A stretch of DNA of 44,750 nucleotides from Candidatus Fermentibacterota bacterium (GTDB lineage Bacteria > Fermentibacterota > Fermentibacteria > Fermentibacterales > JCC-6): positions 1 to 44,750 of the forward strand of contig QNDR01000009.1 in assembly GCA_003646025.1 (NCBI GenBank), given 5' to 3'. Shown here piece by piece: positions 25,540 to 33,691 of this stretch. A program made the position numbers and the translations under genes. Positions within the stretch are counted from its first letter, which is position 1. Each line of letters begins with the position of its first letter. Below the pieces are notes generated by a model that worked only from the letters and a program-made list of their open reading frames with translations, had not been told where the DNA came from and did not search any database.

Positions 25540-27142
25540 GCCGCCTGATCACTTTCATAACCGTCTGCCTTACCTGGTTTCCGCCAGTAACAGAGAACAA
25601 CCCCACAGCAACAATCATTACAACAATCCCGGACAGGACCAGAGAGATAATCCCTGAAACAGTACCGGACAGCGTGTAATTTGTAACAATCGGCTTCAGG
25701 AACATGAGCAGAAGCAGTGTTCCTGCTCCGCTGAACACAAGTGCCAACCATGATCCCGCCCTGATTCCGGCCTTTCCTATTCTGCCTTTCAGATATCGTT
25801 TAAGAAGAAACAGGTTAACCATAGATGAAATACTGCTGGCAAGGGCCAGCCCTGCAATGGGTTCAGCAATACCGGTTTGCATAAACATGTATGTGAAAAT
25901 GCCGTTCAGAACTATGTTCAAACCCATACAACCTATGGCGATTTTCACTGGAGTTTTTGTATCCTTCAGAGCGTAGTAAACAGGGGCGGTTATCTTCACT
26001 GCAGCGTAAAAAACCATACCGATAGAGTAGAAGCGCAATGCAGCAGCAGTAAGTCTGAGGGAAGTGTCTGAAAATTCACCTCTGAAGAACATAACCCTTA
26101 CAACAGGTTCGGCCATTACAATCAGGTACAGTGCTGCAGGAAGCATTATTCCGGTAATCACCAGGGTGGAAAAACCAAGTGTCCGGCCTGCCTCATCGAG
26201 TTTGCCCATTGCTGTCTGTCTGCTGAGCGTTGGAAGCAGAGCAGTGGCGAGAGCGATTGCAAAAATACCCTGTGGAACCTGAGTTACACGCAGACCGTAA
26301 GACAGAGCTGCCACGCTGCCCTCTCCAAGAAGAGAAGCGATCAACTGATCAACCAGTATGTTAACCTCTGCAGCCAGAAGACCTATCAGAGCCGGGACAG
26401 CAAGCTTCAGGACCTTTCTGAACCCCGGATATTTCCAGTAGTAATCAAGGCGGAAGCTAATTCCTCTGCTTTTCATAAAAGGTACCTGTATCAGCAGTTG
26501 AAGAGCACCACCAACAAGTACACCTGTGGAATACGCCCATACCGGCATGTCAGCCTTCCACATCCCGGCAAGAACGAAAAGCCCCAGGAGAGCTGAAATG
26601 TTGAACAGTACAGGAGCGAGGGCAGGAGCCAGAAAGTGCCTGTGGCTGTTCAGAATGCCCATGCACACAGAGGCAATACCCACAAACAGTATGTATGGAA
26701 ACATCAGACGGAGAAGTTGTGTGGTAAGCTGTGTTTTCCCGGGGGTATCACTGAATCCTGGTGCAAATACATCTACCAGAACAGGAGCCAGAAGCATACC
26801 CAGCAGCACGACTGCCAGCAGAACGGTTCCGGTAAAAGTTAGTACTTTTCCTGCAAGTTTGCCGGCTTCTGCCTTCCCCTCTTTAAGCAGTGTTTCAGTG
26901 TAAGTCGGAACCAGAGCAGAGGCGACTGTAGCCTCACCAAAAAGACGACGGAGAATGTTGGGAATAATAAATGCTATGGTGAAAGCATCCGCAGCCATGC
27001 CGGTACCGAGAATTGCAGCCATCCCGACATCCCGTGCGAGACCCAGAACTCTGCTCACTGAAGTTAGCACACCAAGAAGACCTGCAGCCTTCGCTACACT
27101 TCTTCCCTCTTCACCAGGTGTACCAAGATCTTTGCTTTTCAC
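25529..27142 (-). CDS. murJ: Lipid II flippase MurJ
   Basis: MurJ (MviN) moves lipid II across the inner membrane for peptidoglycan synthesis. The 537-residue protein is almost wholly hydrophobic, with about 14 membrane segments. It carries the MVF-family N-terminus (SVSRVLGLARDVGMAAILGTG) and the following FIIPNILRRLFGEATVASALVPTY, the family's most conserved stretch. The GTG start at 27142 overlaps the upstream stop by one base (TAGTG). With the L,D-transpeptidase and M15 genes it adds to the wall-related content of the window. Confidence 0.96.
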   Translation of the reverse strand: MKSKDLGTPGEEGRSVAKAAGLLGVLTSVSRVLGLARDVGMAAILGTGMAADAFTIAFIIPNILRRLFGEATVASALVPTYTETLLKEGKAEAGKLAGKVLTFTGTVLLAVVLLGMLLAPVLVDVFAPGFSDTPGKTQLTTQLLRLMFPYILFVGIASVCMGILNSHRHFLAPALAPVLFNISALLGLFVLAGMWKADMPVWAYSTGVLVGGALQLLIQVPFMKSRGISFRLDYYWKYPGFRKVLKLAVPALIGLLAAEVNILVDQLIASLLGEGSVAALSYGLRVTQVPQGIFAIALATALLPTLSRQTAMGKLDEAGRTLGFSTLVITGIMLPAALYLIVMAEPVVRVMFFRGEFSDTSLRLTAAALRFYSIGMVFYAAVKITAPVYYALKDTKTPVKIAIGCMGLNIVLNGIFTYMFMQTGIAEPIAGLALASSISSMVNLFLLKRYLKGRIGKAGIRAGSWLALVFSGAGTLLLLMFLKPIVTNYTLSGTVSGIISLVLSGIVVMIVAVGLFSVTGGNQVRQTVMKVIRRRDS

Positions 27143-27828
27143 TAAAAACTACCGGTGGCTTTGATGGATGCCCATGTTACAGAAGACAACTGCTGTTGTT
27201 CAGCAGGTGCAGACACGGCAACATCATCAAAGATACTGCTCCACGGAATCCTGCCGTAGCCTCCTGCAAACAGGCCCAGAGATCCGCCCTCTCCCTGCAT
27301 GTTATCCACGGCTGTCAGCATCCATTCTTCCGGTTCCTGGTCTATGGGTCCGTCCCATATTCTTCCCCTGATGGAATTACCCTCCACCTCAAGACGAATC
27401 CAGTATTGTGAGCCTGCAGTCAGCGTGAAGCTGCACTGATCCATCAAAATAGAGGGTCCAGTATCCTTTTTTCTTTCCAGGAGAATTCTTGAGGAATAAG
27501 GCTTAACAACCATGCGGTAGTACCACTGATCATCACCTGTATACCTTGCAATAAGACCACTTTCCATGCCGCACTCCATAACCAGACTGCTGAGCACAGA
27601 GTAATCAGCGGTACTCATCACGCCAGACTGATCTCCGTTCAGTGATTTTCCCTGCCCGCGGCTGCCCCTGGCGTGAATAAAGTATCTACCATTAATCACC
27701 TGGAAAGAAGCAGATCCCAGATGTTCCCATCCATCGTCATTGCCGTCGTTAAAATCGTCACTGAACAGCAGTTCGCCGAAACACATCTGGACAACAATAA
27801 TCACAGAAAACACAGGGATATTCTTCAC
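27142..27828 (-). CDS. Secreted LamG-like protein with C-terminal TWASIKAT-type motif
   Basis: The GTG at 27828, preceded by GGAG, gives a 228-residue protein with a signal peptide (VKNIPVFSVIIVVQMCFG). A beta-sandwich resembling LamG/DUF1080 domains follows: LLFSDDFNDGNDDGWEHLG, GLIARYTGDDQWYYRMVVKPYSS, QYWIRLEVEGNSIRGRIWDG and GGSLGLFAGGYGRI. After a short linker (APAEQQQLSSV) the chain ends TWASIKATGSF. Two other secreted proteins within 3.4 kb end almost identically, so the tail is probably a sorting or attachment signal rather than part of the fold. It is cotranscribed with murJ (1-base overlap). Confidence 0.8.
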   Translation of the reverse strand: MKNIPVFSVIIVVQMCFGELLFSDDFNDGNDDGWEHLGSASFQVINGRYFIHARGSRGQGKSLNGDQSGVMSTADYSVLSSLVMECGMESGLIARYTGDDQWYYRMVVKPYSSRILLERKKDTGPSILMDQCSFTLTAGSQYWIRLEVEGNSIRGRIWDGPIDQEPEEWMLTAVDNMQGEGGSLGLFAGGYGRIPWSSIFDDVAVSAPAEQQQLSSVTWASIKATGSF

Positions 27829-27923
27829 TGCTTCTCCATTCGAAAGCCACACACAGGTACGAAGATAACATGAACCGATTCAAGCGTCATGAACTGCGAA
27901 GGTCTGCTGCTGTTACACTGGAA

Positions 27924-28331
27924 TCAGCGGGTATTGACGCGCCACTCCTCTTCGCCTGTCTGGAGCAGACTCAGACCGTTCCGCTGAAGAACAGTATCGA
28001 ACCACCGGAGTGTCTTGTCAAAATCGTCAAGAAGAATCTCCCTGCCGTCTTCTGTGGCAATACTCAGCGTTCTTGTGTTCCTTGCATAGTGCCCCCTGGA
28101 AAGCTTGATTTCGTTCAACGGAAAACTCACCGGTTTTCCCTTGACCAGAAATCGTACAAGACTCATAAATAAGTACAGTGCAGCCATTATACCGTAATCG
28201 AAATAAACGAATCTCTGATCGGTAATAATGCACCGGGTGTATGCCGGAAACTTTACCCTGCTACCCTGTAATGTAAATCTTTTTGTATCTGTAAAGATTT
28301 TCTCTCCCTGATCTATTTCAAATCCCGCCAT
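27924..28331 (-). CDS. Small PH-like domain protein with a membrane segment
   Basis: The 135-residue protein has features of bacterial PH domains. A first strand pair (KIFTDTKRFTLQGSRVKFPA) leads to CIITDQRFVYFDYG. A hydrophobic stretch (IMAALYLFMSLVRFLV) follows, then KPVSFPLNEIKLSRG, RTLSIATEDGREILL and a C-terminal helix (FDKTLRWFDTVLQRNG). No catalytic residues are visible. It is a monocistronic-looking gene between two accessory regions. The family call rests on the pattern of strands, not on a strict motif. Confidence 0.6.
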   Translation of the reverse strand: MAGFEIDQGEKIFTDTKRFTLQGSRVKFPAYTRCIITDQRFVYFDYGIMAALYLFMSLVRFLVKGKPVSFPLNEIKLSRGHYARNTRTLSIATEDGREILLDDFDKTLRWFDTVLQRNGLSLLQTGEEEWRVNTR

Positions 28332-28460
28332 AGTGTCCCTCCAGAAAAGTTGAAGCTCGACTGCCGATTATAAGGAACAGAAAAGAAAACTGGAAGTACC
28401 ACGCCCGGTAACCACCAGAAATCTCATAAGCAGCAGAATACCTGTCGTTTACACCTAAAA

Positions 28461-28955
28461 CTGTATCTGATCATTTCCGAATCTGTCAGAAAGTACGGAG
28501 GTTACCTTCATCATGTAGAAGCAACACTTTTCTGAGCGGAAACAGGAGCTTGCAGATTGTCTGTATAAATACGGAAGTGTCTGCGAGTTGACAGAAGACC
28601 ATTCCCGGGCAGTCAATTACTACGAAAGAGCTCTCGACTGTAATCCGGATATTCTGCTTTCAGGGAAGATAATCCTGAGTCTGGCAGAGATTCATTACAA
28701 CAGCGGGGAGCTGGAAAAAGGTCTTGAACTGGTTAGAGATATCGAACACAGACTGAAGGATTTAAATGTGGAAAACAAAATTCTTCAACTGAAAATCTCC
28801 GCCTACAGATCGTGGTGCCACTGCATTTCCGGAAAAATGAAATGAATGACTTGGAAGCAGAAACGTATCTCCGGAAAGCAGCTGACCTGTACCGTAAGCT
28901 GAAACTCACAGACAAAGTCAAAGAATGCGAACAAAACAAAAAAGCCGGGACCTGA
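28461..28955 (+). pseudogene. Decayed cyclase/TPR-type gene with internal deletion and frameshifts
   Basis: Three short reading frames appear to be pieces of one old gene. From 28461 one frame reads ISESVRKYGGYLHH then VEATLF, resembling the ISESV-KYGGYIDKFEGD block of class III adenylate/guanylate cyclases. It stops at 28533. A second frame (28531-28845) carries TPR-like helices (HSRAVNYYERALDCNPDILL, LAEIHYNSGELEKGLELVRD). The third (28842-28955) continues in a shifted frame (EAETYLRKAADLYRKLKL). Proteins with an N-terminal cyclase and C-terminal TPRs are known, so the middle may have been deleted. The TPR part is clear; the cyclase part is tentative. A 28588-28845 mini-gene being functional is less likely. 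Confidence 0.5.
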
Positions 28956-28969
28956 TGCCCCGGCTTTTT
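28939..28969. terminator. Bidirectional intrinsic terminator
   Basis: An AAAAAGCCGGG / CCCGGCTTTTT stem with a 9-base loop has a T-run on both strands. It can end transcription from the plus-strand TPR remnant and from the minus-strand gene at 28984-29580. On the plus strand the stem overlaps the last codons of the remnant. Confidence 0.85.
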
Positions 28970-28983
28970 GTTTGTAAACACTG

Positions 28984-29580
28984 TCAGAAAGTGGCTTTTA
29001 TAGCTGCCCATGTGTGAGGGGCAAGAGCCATATCGTAGTCGGGAGTGCGTATTTCAGCGCCTTCCGGTGCTGTTATGGTCATGTCGTCCACCCACACGGT
29101 ATCACCGGCTTCAGAATAGGTTCTTACCTGTATAACAAGCCCGGTATGCCCGCCTTCAACTGTCCATGTGTACTCTGCCAGATCCCAGCCGGTACCTGGT
29201 CCGTAATCACTCTGTCCACTTGCGCTGCCTCCGTAGTTGTAGATGTCGCCGGGATCGTCGTTCCATCCACCCCAGATTCTGCATGATGGTGCAGCAGCAG
29301 GCGTTACATCGTATCGCCAGAAAGATGCCGTTACCTGATCACCATCTGAAAGACCCACAACCCAGGCCACGTATGCCTGTGGAGTTCCTGATGCGGCATC
29401 ATCCACAACCTTGAGAGACTGTGAACCTCCGTGAATCGGGTCTGTATCAATTGTACAGATAATGTCGCCATAGTTTCCCAGAATAGTTTGAGTACCTTCC
29501 CAGCCGTATGTTTCAGTGTTTTCTGCAAGAGCCAGCTGCGCCAGCACAAAAAGCAACAGAACAAACAGTACATTCTTCAT
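28984..29580 (-). CDS. Secreted beta-sandwich protein with C-terminal TWAAIKATF motif
   Basis: The 198-residue protein has a clear signal peptide (MKNVLFVLLLFVLAQLALAE). One galactose-binding/CBM-like jelly-roll follows: GGSQSLKVVDD, AYVAWVVGLSDGDQVTASFW, then GWDLAEYTWTVEGGHTGLVIQVRTYSEAGDTVWVDD, the typical edge of such carbohydrate-binding folds. The chain ends HTWAAIKATF, shared with two neighbours. It has its own promoter and is followed by a strong terminator, so it is a single-gene unit. Its function, apart from probable extracellular binding, is unknown. Confidence 0.8.
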   Translation of the reverse strand: MKNVLFVLLLFVLAQLALAENTETYGWEGTQTILGNYGDIICTIDTDPIHGGSQSLKVVDDAASGTPQAYVAWVVGLSDGDQVTASFWRYDVTPAAAPSCRIWGGWNDDPGDIYNYGGSASGQSDYGPGTGWDLAEYTWTVEGGHTGLVIQVRTYSEAGDTVWVDDMTITAPEGAEIRTPDYDMALAPHTWAAIKATF

Positions 29581-29626
29581 CGTTTCCCTCTTTCCTGTAA
29601 GAGCCGGTAACCTTTTCCGCAGACCT

Positions 29627-29654
29627 ATAATAACACGAAATATGATTTCAGCAA
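29627..29654 (-). promoter_or_regulatory. Promoter candidate for the 28984-29580 gene
   Basis: On the minus strand TTGCTG and TATTAT are separated by 16 bases, about 47 bases before the ATG. This is a moderate sigma-70-type match. Confidence 0.4.
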
Positions 29655-29676
29655 GAACTGCTTAATTCATACACTA

Positions 29677-29705
29677 TTGACCCAAATGTCATAACTGCTT
29701 ATCTA
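29677..29705 (+). promoter_or_regulatory. Promoter candidate for the 29734-30507 gene
   Basis: TTGACC and TATCTA are 17 bases apart and lie about 28 bases before the ATG at 29734, which has an AGGGG Shine-Dalgarno. It is arranged divergently from the promoter candidate of the 28984-29580 gene. Confidence 0.5.
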
Positions 29706-29733
29706 TTGACTGCACAACACGAAAGGGGTTTTC

Positions 29734-30507
29734 ATGAAACTAATGGTATTTGTCTTCATCGTGTGTGTCGGCGTCAGTTTTGCGGACTATCAGATAGTCG
29801 CAACTTTTGATGCCCCGGACACGAACATTTCCGGGCTCGGTTTCGGAGATGGTTCTCTGTGGGCTGTGGACGGAGTTACCGAATACGCCTATCAGCTCGA
29901 TCCCTCTACAGGAGCGGTTCAGAATTCCTGGTACTGTGCCAATTCAAGCAGAGTTCCAACCGGCCTCACTTATGCCAACAGTACGGTCTATATCATTATG
30001 ACAACAATGCCCAGCCAGAGCGATTCATACTGCTACAGGTACAACAATTCAGGAAGCTATCAGGGTCAATTTGACCTGGACTGTTGAGGAAGCGATCTCG
30101 ACCGGGAGGTAACCGGTCTCGCAACAGGAAACAGCAAAATTTACGGTGCAGGAGTAGACGCTCAGACCATGAAGGAATGTCTGGAAAAATACAACTATAC
30201 CGGGTCCCTGCTGACCGGCCCCGAGTTCATGGTTGAGCTGGGAATAGACTTCTACGATATTGCCTACAAGGACAACAAGTGGTGGTATGCCTGCAACGAT
30301 ACAGAATTTCCCATTCGTGTTTACAACGGAAGTGGAGCCCTGGTTGAATCAATCAGTTCATCAGTTCTTCCAGCTGCCCACGGTATGACTTTTGACAGCG
30401 AAGGCTATCTCTGGGTGAGCAATATGAACACCGACGAGATATACAAAATTGCTGATGTTTCCGCGCTTTCAAGAGCTACATGGGCATCGATAAAGGCAAC
30501 TTTCTAG
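29734..30507 (+). CDS. Secreted propeller-like protein with an in-frame TGA and C-terminal TWASIKATF motif
   Basis: One frame runs from an ATG with a signal peptide (MKLMVFVFIVCVGVSFA) to a C-terminal RATWASIKATF, interrupted only by TGA at codon 118 (30085-30087, context FDLDC-TGA-GSDLD). Both sides read as one beta-propeller-like protein: GLGFGDGSLWAVDG and PTGLTYANSTVYI before the stop; EVTGLATGNSKIYGAG, FYDIAYKDNKWWYACND and HGMTFDSEGYLWVSN after it. Read through, it has 257 residues. TGA is the normal stop for neighbouring genes, so general recoding is excluded. Either this is a fresh nonsense mutation or the TGA encodes selenocysteine; a SECIS-like hairpin follows at the expected distance. 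If the stop is real, the 3' half is dead. Confidence 0.6.
30085..30118 (+). promoter_or_regulatory. TGA followed by a SECIS-like hairpin
   Basis: After the in-frame TGA come 12 bases, then a perfect 6-bp stem GACCGG/CCGGTC closing a 7-base loop GAGGTAA. Bacterial SECIS elements have a short stem about 11 bases after TGA, with a GGU-type apical loop bound by SelB. The resemblance is visible, but short hairpins also arise by chance. Confidence 0.35.
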
Positions 30508-30530
30508 TATTTCTGTTGTTTGTTGTGCGC

Positions 30531-30559
30531 TTGAAGGTCCCTGGGGACGGGGCCTTCAA
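30531..30559. terminator. Hairpin between convergent genes
   Basis: TTGAAGGTCCC and GGGGCCTTCAA pair over 11 bp (one G-U) around a 7-base loop, between the plus-strand motif protein and the minus-strand orphan gene. It lacks a T-run on either strand, so termination is only inferred. Confidence 0.4.
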
Positions 30560-30560
30560 T

Positions 30561-31058
30561 TCAATCAGGAAACCGCCGGGAAAGTTCAAGAAAGTCTTCA
30601 GTGTCGCCAAGAAATTCGTACTCTTCAACAAATCCACTTCCCCCGGGGGTAACAGCCGGGAACACAACAATCTCTCCTGTTTTTGTTACTCCAGCCGCAA
30701 GGAAAACGAATTGTTCTCCCGGTTCAAATACCTGTTCGTACCCGTCGAACACACCTGTTCTGAAAACACTCATGGTATCGCCGCCTGTTACCCAGCTGCC
30801 TGTGGCGTCTACCAGATACCCCGACACAGGTGCTTCAATTCTGGTTACCTCGCAGATCCGGATATCTTCCACACCAGCCTGTACCAGATGATGGGCAGCT
30901 GCCCAGCAGGCGGTACTCTGTGAAAACTCTTCAGGGTCAAGCTCTGCGCTGATCTGTGATTCCGGGTGAAGATAATTCGAGAGTACCGCCTGAGAAAATC
31001 CGGGAAACGCTTTAATAAAGCTCATGGCAAGTGCCAGAACAAGGTCAATTTCCATCAT
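30561..31058 (-). CDS. Hypothetical protein
   Basis: I do not recognise this 165-residue protein. The N-terminus (MMEIDLVLALAMSFIKAFPGFSQAVLS) is weakly hydrophobic but not a clear signal peptide. The rest is acidic and beta-rich (IRICEVTRIEAPVSGYLVDATGSW, GEQFVFLAAGVTKTGEIVVFPAVTPGG). The start has an excellent AAGGAGG Shine-Dalgarno 5 bases upstream. It overlaps the MazG-like gene by 14 bases, so both are probably cotranscribed and the downstream position may link it to nucleotide metabolism, though nothing in the sequence shows this. Confidence 0.65.
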   Translation of the reverse strand: MMEIDLVLALAMSFIKAFPGFSQAVLSNYLHPESQISAELDPEEFSQSTACWAAAHHLVQAGVEDIRICEVTRIEAPVSGYLVDATGSWVTGGDTMSVFRTGVFDGYEQVFEPGEQFVFLAAGVTKTGEIVVFPAVTPGGSGFVEEYEFLGDTEDFLELSRRFPD

Positions 31059-31410
31059 GGTGACCTCCTTCAGTAAACTCGCTGTACTTTAATCGGCTGC
31101 CGCGCGAGGTCTCAACCGGATATTTCTGCGCGTTTATCTTTATCTTTCTGTGGGAGGCTTCAACGGGATCAATTCCCAGCTTGTCGGCCAGGTTCAGCAG
31201 GTAGATGAAAACATCAGCAATCTCTTCCCCGGCATTCTCTAAAGCTTTCCCGCTCAAATTTATACTCTCTTCTTCTGTCAGCCACTGAAACACCTCGGCC
31301 AGTTCTGCAGCTTCAATCATTACAGAAGTAGCCAGGTTTTTCGGAGAATGGTACTGACCCCAGTTTCTGTTCTCGTTGAATTTCCTGATTTCAGACAGAA
31401 GCTCTTCCAT
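31045..31410 (-). CDS. MazG-like nucleotide pyrophosphohydrolase (RS21-C6/dCTPase type)
   Basis: The 121-residue protein matches the all-alpha NTP pyrophosphatase superfamily. An N-terminal helix (FNENRNWGQYHSPKNLATSVMIEAAELAEVFQW) carries the ExxE metal ligands. The second metal site is EEIADVFIYLLNLADKLGID, giving the usual EXXE...EXXD pattern. The RKIKINAQKYPVE ending is also typical. Such single-domain enzymes hydrolyse dCTP or modified NTPs as house-cleaning proteins. It precedes the orphan 165-residue gene with a 14-base overlap. Confidence 0.92.
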   Translation of the reverse strand: MEELLSEIRKFNENRNWGQYHSPKNLATSVMIEAAELAEVFQWLTEEESINLSGKALENAGEEIADVFIYLLNLADKLGIDPVEASHRKIKINAQKYPVETSRGSRLKYSEFTEGGHHDGN

Positions 31411-31531
31411 TATACACCTTCTTCCGGTTCCAGAATGCCTGAATTATGTGTTTTGCGATTGGAATATACCACTGTGCACGGAGTATCACTGCTGTTAGTT
31501 TTACACAAGAATGCAAAAGAAGGGAACTCTT

Positions 31532-33691
31532 ATGAAAAGGCTTGTCTGGCTCGGAGTACTTGTGTCTGTCAGCTGTGCCTCCGAAGTACCGGAGGAAAAT
31601 GTCTGCTTTCCTGGAGAGGAAAAAGCAATGAATTCTTTTTCTCACTTTTATACCGCAGTGGAGAGCACATGCGATCCACAGATGGAAGAACTCATCCTTC
31701 CTCTGAACACCGGTGAGGTGATCAATCTTACTGGAGTACTTGCCATCGCCTCTCAGACCAGTCTGCCGGAAGCGCTCGTTGAAAACGGTTTTGCAGTGTT
31801 TCCCATGCAGCACCCGGTAAACAACCCGGTCCGGGCTTTTGAAAGACTCTCCGATACTGATCAGCCTGTGTTTGTTTCCAGCGGTATACCTCTGCATATG
31901 CTTCATATCTTCTTCGACCAGATTCTTCAGCAGGTAGAGACGGACAACCTGTACCCGGACCTGGTTGTTGTCTGCAGAGAACTCTACGAAAGTAATCTAA
32001 ACAGAAACAACCTTCTGAACGCTGCTTTCTTTGCCGTTCCACTTAGTTTCCTGGATGAGGATTTTGTCCCGGACGACAAAGTGGCAGATACAGTTCAGGA
32101 AGAAGTAGAAATGATGATCCTGCATCAGGGGTTCCATGAAAGCTCTGTTTTCGGATACAAAGAAGACTATTCCCAGTACGTTCCCAGAGGGCATTACACT
32201 TCCAGCGAGAAACTCGAAAACTACTTCATGGCAATGATGTACATGGGTAGAATAACTTTCCTGCTGCGTGGTGGTGATCCAAACGGTCCCGACGAGCAGA
32301 ATCTTGTTTCCGAGGAAACTGCAAGAGAAATGACCGCTTCTGCCCTGCTGATTGTATCTGATCTCAACACCATTGAAGTTGACGGTGTACCGCTGAGGGC
32401 CAGGTGGGAACGGATATATCAGATAACTGCTTTTTTTGCCGGTTTTGCAGATGATCTGTCAGTTTCGCAGTATCATGCAGCATCACAGGCTGTTTCAGGA
32501 GAGTACTTCTCTTCGGAATTGCTTGATGACAGCGGCTTCTACAGCGAATTTCAGTCTTACATAGCGGAAAACTATTCCGGGCCTTCTATCTACAGCGGTA
32601 CCGGTGCTTCAGTTGTTATGCCGGATATCAACGGAGAATTCCCTGAGGATGGTCTTCAATCGCTTCTTGGAAAGACAGCCGGCTTCAGATTCTTCGGCCA
32701 GAGGTACACGCCGGACAGTGAAATTCTCGGCAAACTTGTTTTTCCTGAAATAGGTACGAACCCCGGCGGGGAACGGCGATTCATGCCATCCGGCCTGGAT
32801 GTAGCCGCCTCTTTCAGGTGCGAAGCAGCCCTTGATATTGTCAATGAAAACGGTTTCGTTCAGTACCATGGATATGAGCAGACACTGAATGATATGCAGG
32901 AAATGGTTGACAATTACACGACTGATGACTGGCATGCCACCCTTTACATGTGCTGGCTTCATTCTTTAAAACTTCTTGCTGCACCAAGAGGAAACGGGTA
33001 TCCCGACTTCATGCAGACAGACAGATGGTCGCGGTGTACGCTGTCAACATTCCTTGCCTCATGGGCCATGCTCAGGCACGACACCATACTGTATGCCAAG
33101 CAGAGTTACACCGCCATGGCGGGCTGTGCTCCGGGGTTTGGTGAACCTGTTCCCTCTGCCGGCTTTGTTGAACCGGTTCCTGAGGTCTATGCTGAACTGA
33201 GAGCAACCCTTCAGATGGCTCGCAGAGCTCTTGAATACTACGACATCTACGATGAATCGCTGACTCAAAGATTTTCCAACGCAGAATCACTGCTTGAAAC
33301 TCTGCAGTCTATTGCAGAGAGAGAACTTGCAGGAGAACTGCTCTCTACTGAAGACGCCGACTTCCTCAAAGGTTTTGCAGGTTATCTTGAAGGATCAATC
33401 GTCCTCGGTGATGTAACCACAGAGGGGCTTGAAACAAGCCTTATCGCTGATGTTCACACTGATCAGAATTCTTCCAGTGTTCTTGAAGTGGCTTCTGGAA
33501 ATCTGGACAACTGCGTAGTGGTTTACAGAAGAGCTGATGGTGTTGTTGAAGCGGCTATAGGACCTGTGTTGAGTTACTACCAGTTCTCTCATCCCATGAA
33601 TGACAGGCTCACAGACGAGGCATGGCGTGAAATCCTTTTATCGGATCCTCCACCAAGACCGGATTGGACAGACAGCTACATCTGCGAATAG
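31532..33691 (+). CDS. DUF3160 lipoprotein
   Basis: This 719-residue lipoprotein has a short signal ending VSVSC (Cys at 13). It reads through as a DUF3160 protein, a mostly helical family of unknown role: QPVFVSSGIPLHMLHIFFDQILQQVE near residue 110, then LNAAFFAVPLSFL, and YFMAMMYMGRITFLLRGG near residue 230. The conserved C-terminal part has FRFFGQRYTPDSEIL, RFMPSGLDVAASF, DDWHATLYMCWLHSLKLL and DRWSRCTLSTFLASWAMLRHDTILYAKQS. The internal ATG at 31532 is preferred over 31511 because AAGGGA precedes it and it leaves a clean lipoprotein signal. It stands alone, divergent from the MazG-like gene. Confidence 0.9.
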   Translation: MKRLVWLGVLVSVSCASEVPEENVCFPGEEKAMNSFSHFYTAVESTCDPQMEELILPLNTGEVINLTGVLAIASQTSLPEALVENGFAVFPMQHPVNNPVRAFERLSDTDQPVFVSSGIPLHMLHIFFDQILQQVETDNLYPDLVVVCRELYESNLNRNNLLNAAFFAVPLSFLDEDFVPDDKVADTVQEEVEMMILHQGFHESSVFGYKEDYSQYVPRGHYTSSEKLENYFMAMMYMGRITFLLRGGDPNGPDEQNLVSEETAREMTASALLIVSDLNTIEVDGVPLRARWERIYQITAFFAGFADDLSVSQYHAASQAVSGEYFSSELLDDSGFYSEFQSYIAENYSGPSIYSGTGASVVMPDINGEFPEDGLQSLLGKTAGFRFFGQRYTPDSEILGKLVFPEIGTNPGGERRFMPSGLDVAASFRCEAALDIVNENGFVQYHGYEQTLNDMQEMVDNYTTDDWHATLYMCWLHSLKLLAAPRGNGYPDFMQTDRWSRCTLSTFLASWAMLRHDTILYAKQSYTAMAGCAPGFGEPVPSAGFVEPVPEVYAELRATLQMARRALEYYDIYDESLTQRFSNAESLLETLQSIAERELAGELLSTEDADFLKGFAGYLEGSIVLGDVTTEGLETSLIADVHTDQNSSSVLEVASGNLDNCVVVYRRADGVVEAAIGPVLSYYQFSHPMNDRLTDEAWREILLSDPPPRPDWTDSYICE

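Noticed and set aside
29734-30507. Genetic-code change with TGA as a sense codon
   Set aside because: TGA ends many genes here (for example the ATGA overlaps at plsC/cmk and pgi), so general recoding does not apply; only site-specific read-through remains possible.
27142-30507. PEP-CTERM, LPXTG or type IX secretion tail as explanation of the shared C-termini
   Set aside because: The shared end has no transmembrane span, no Arg cluster, no LPXTG and is far shorter than a type IX domain.
31391-31906. Minus-strand open frame of about 171 codons
   Set aside because: It lies over the start of the DUF3160 gene and shows a random-looking, basic composition with no family features.
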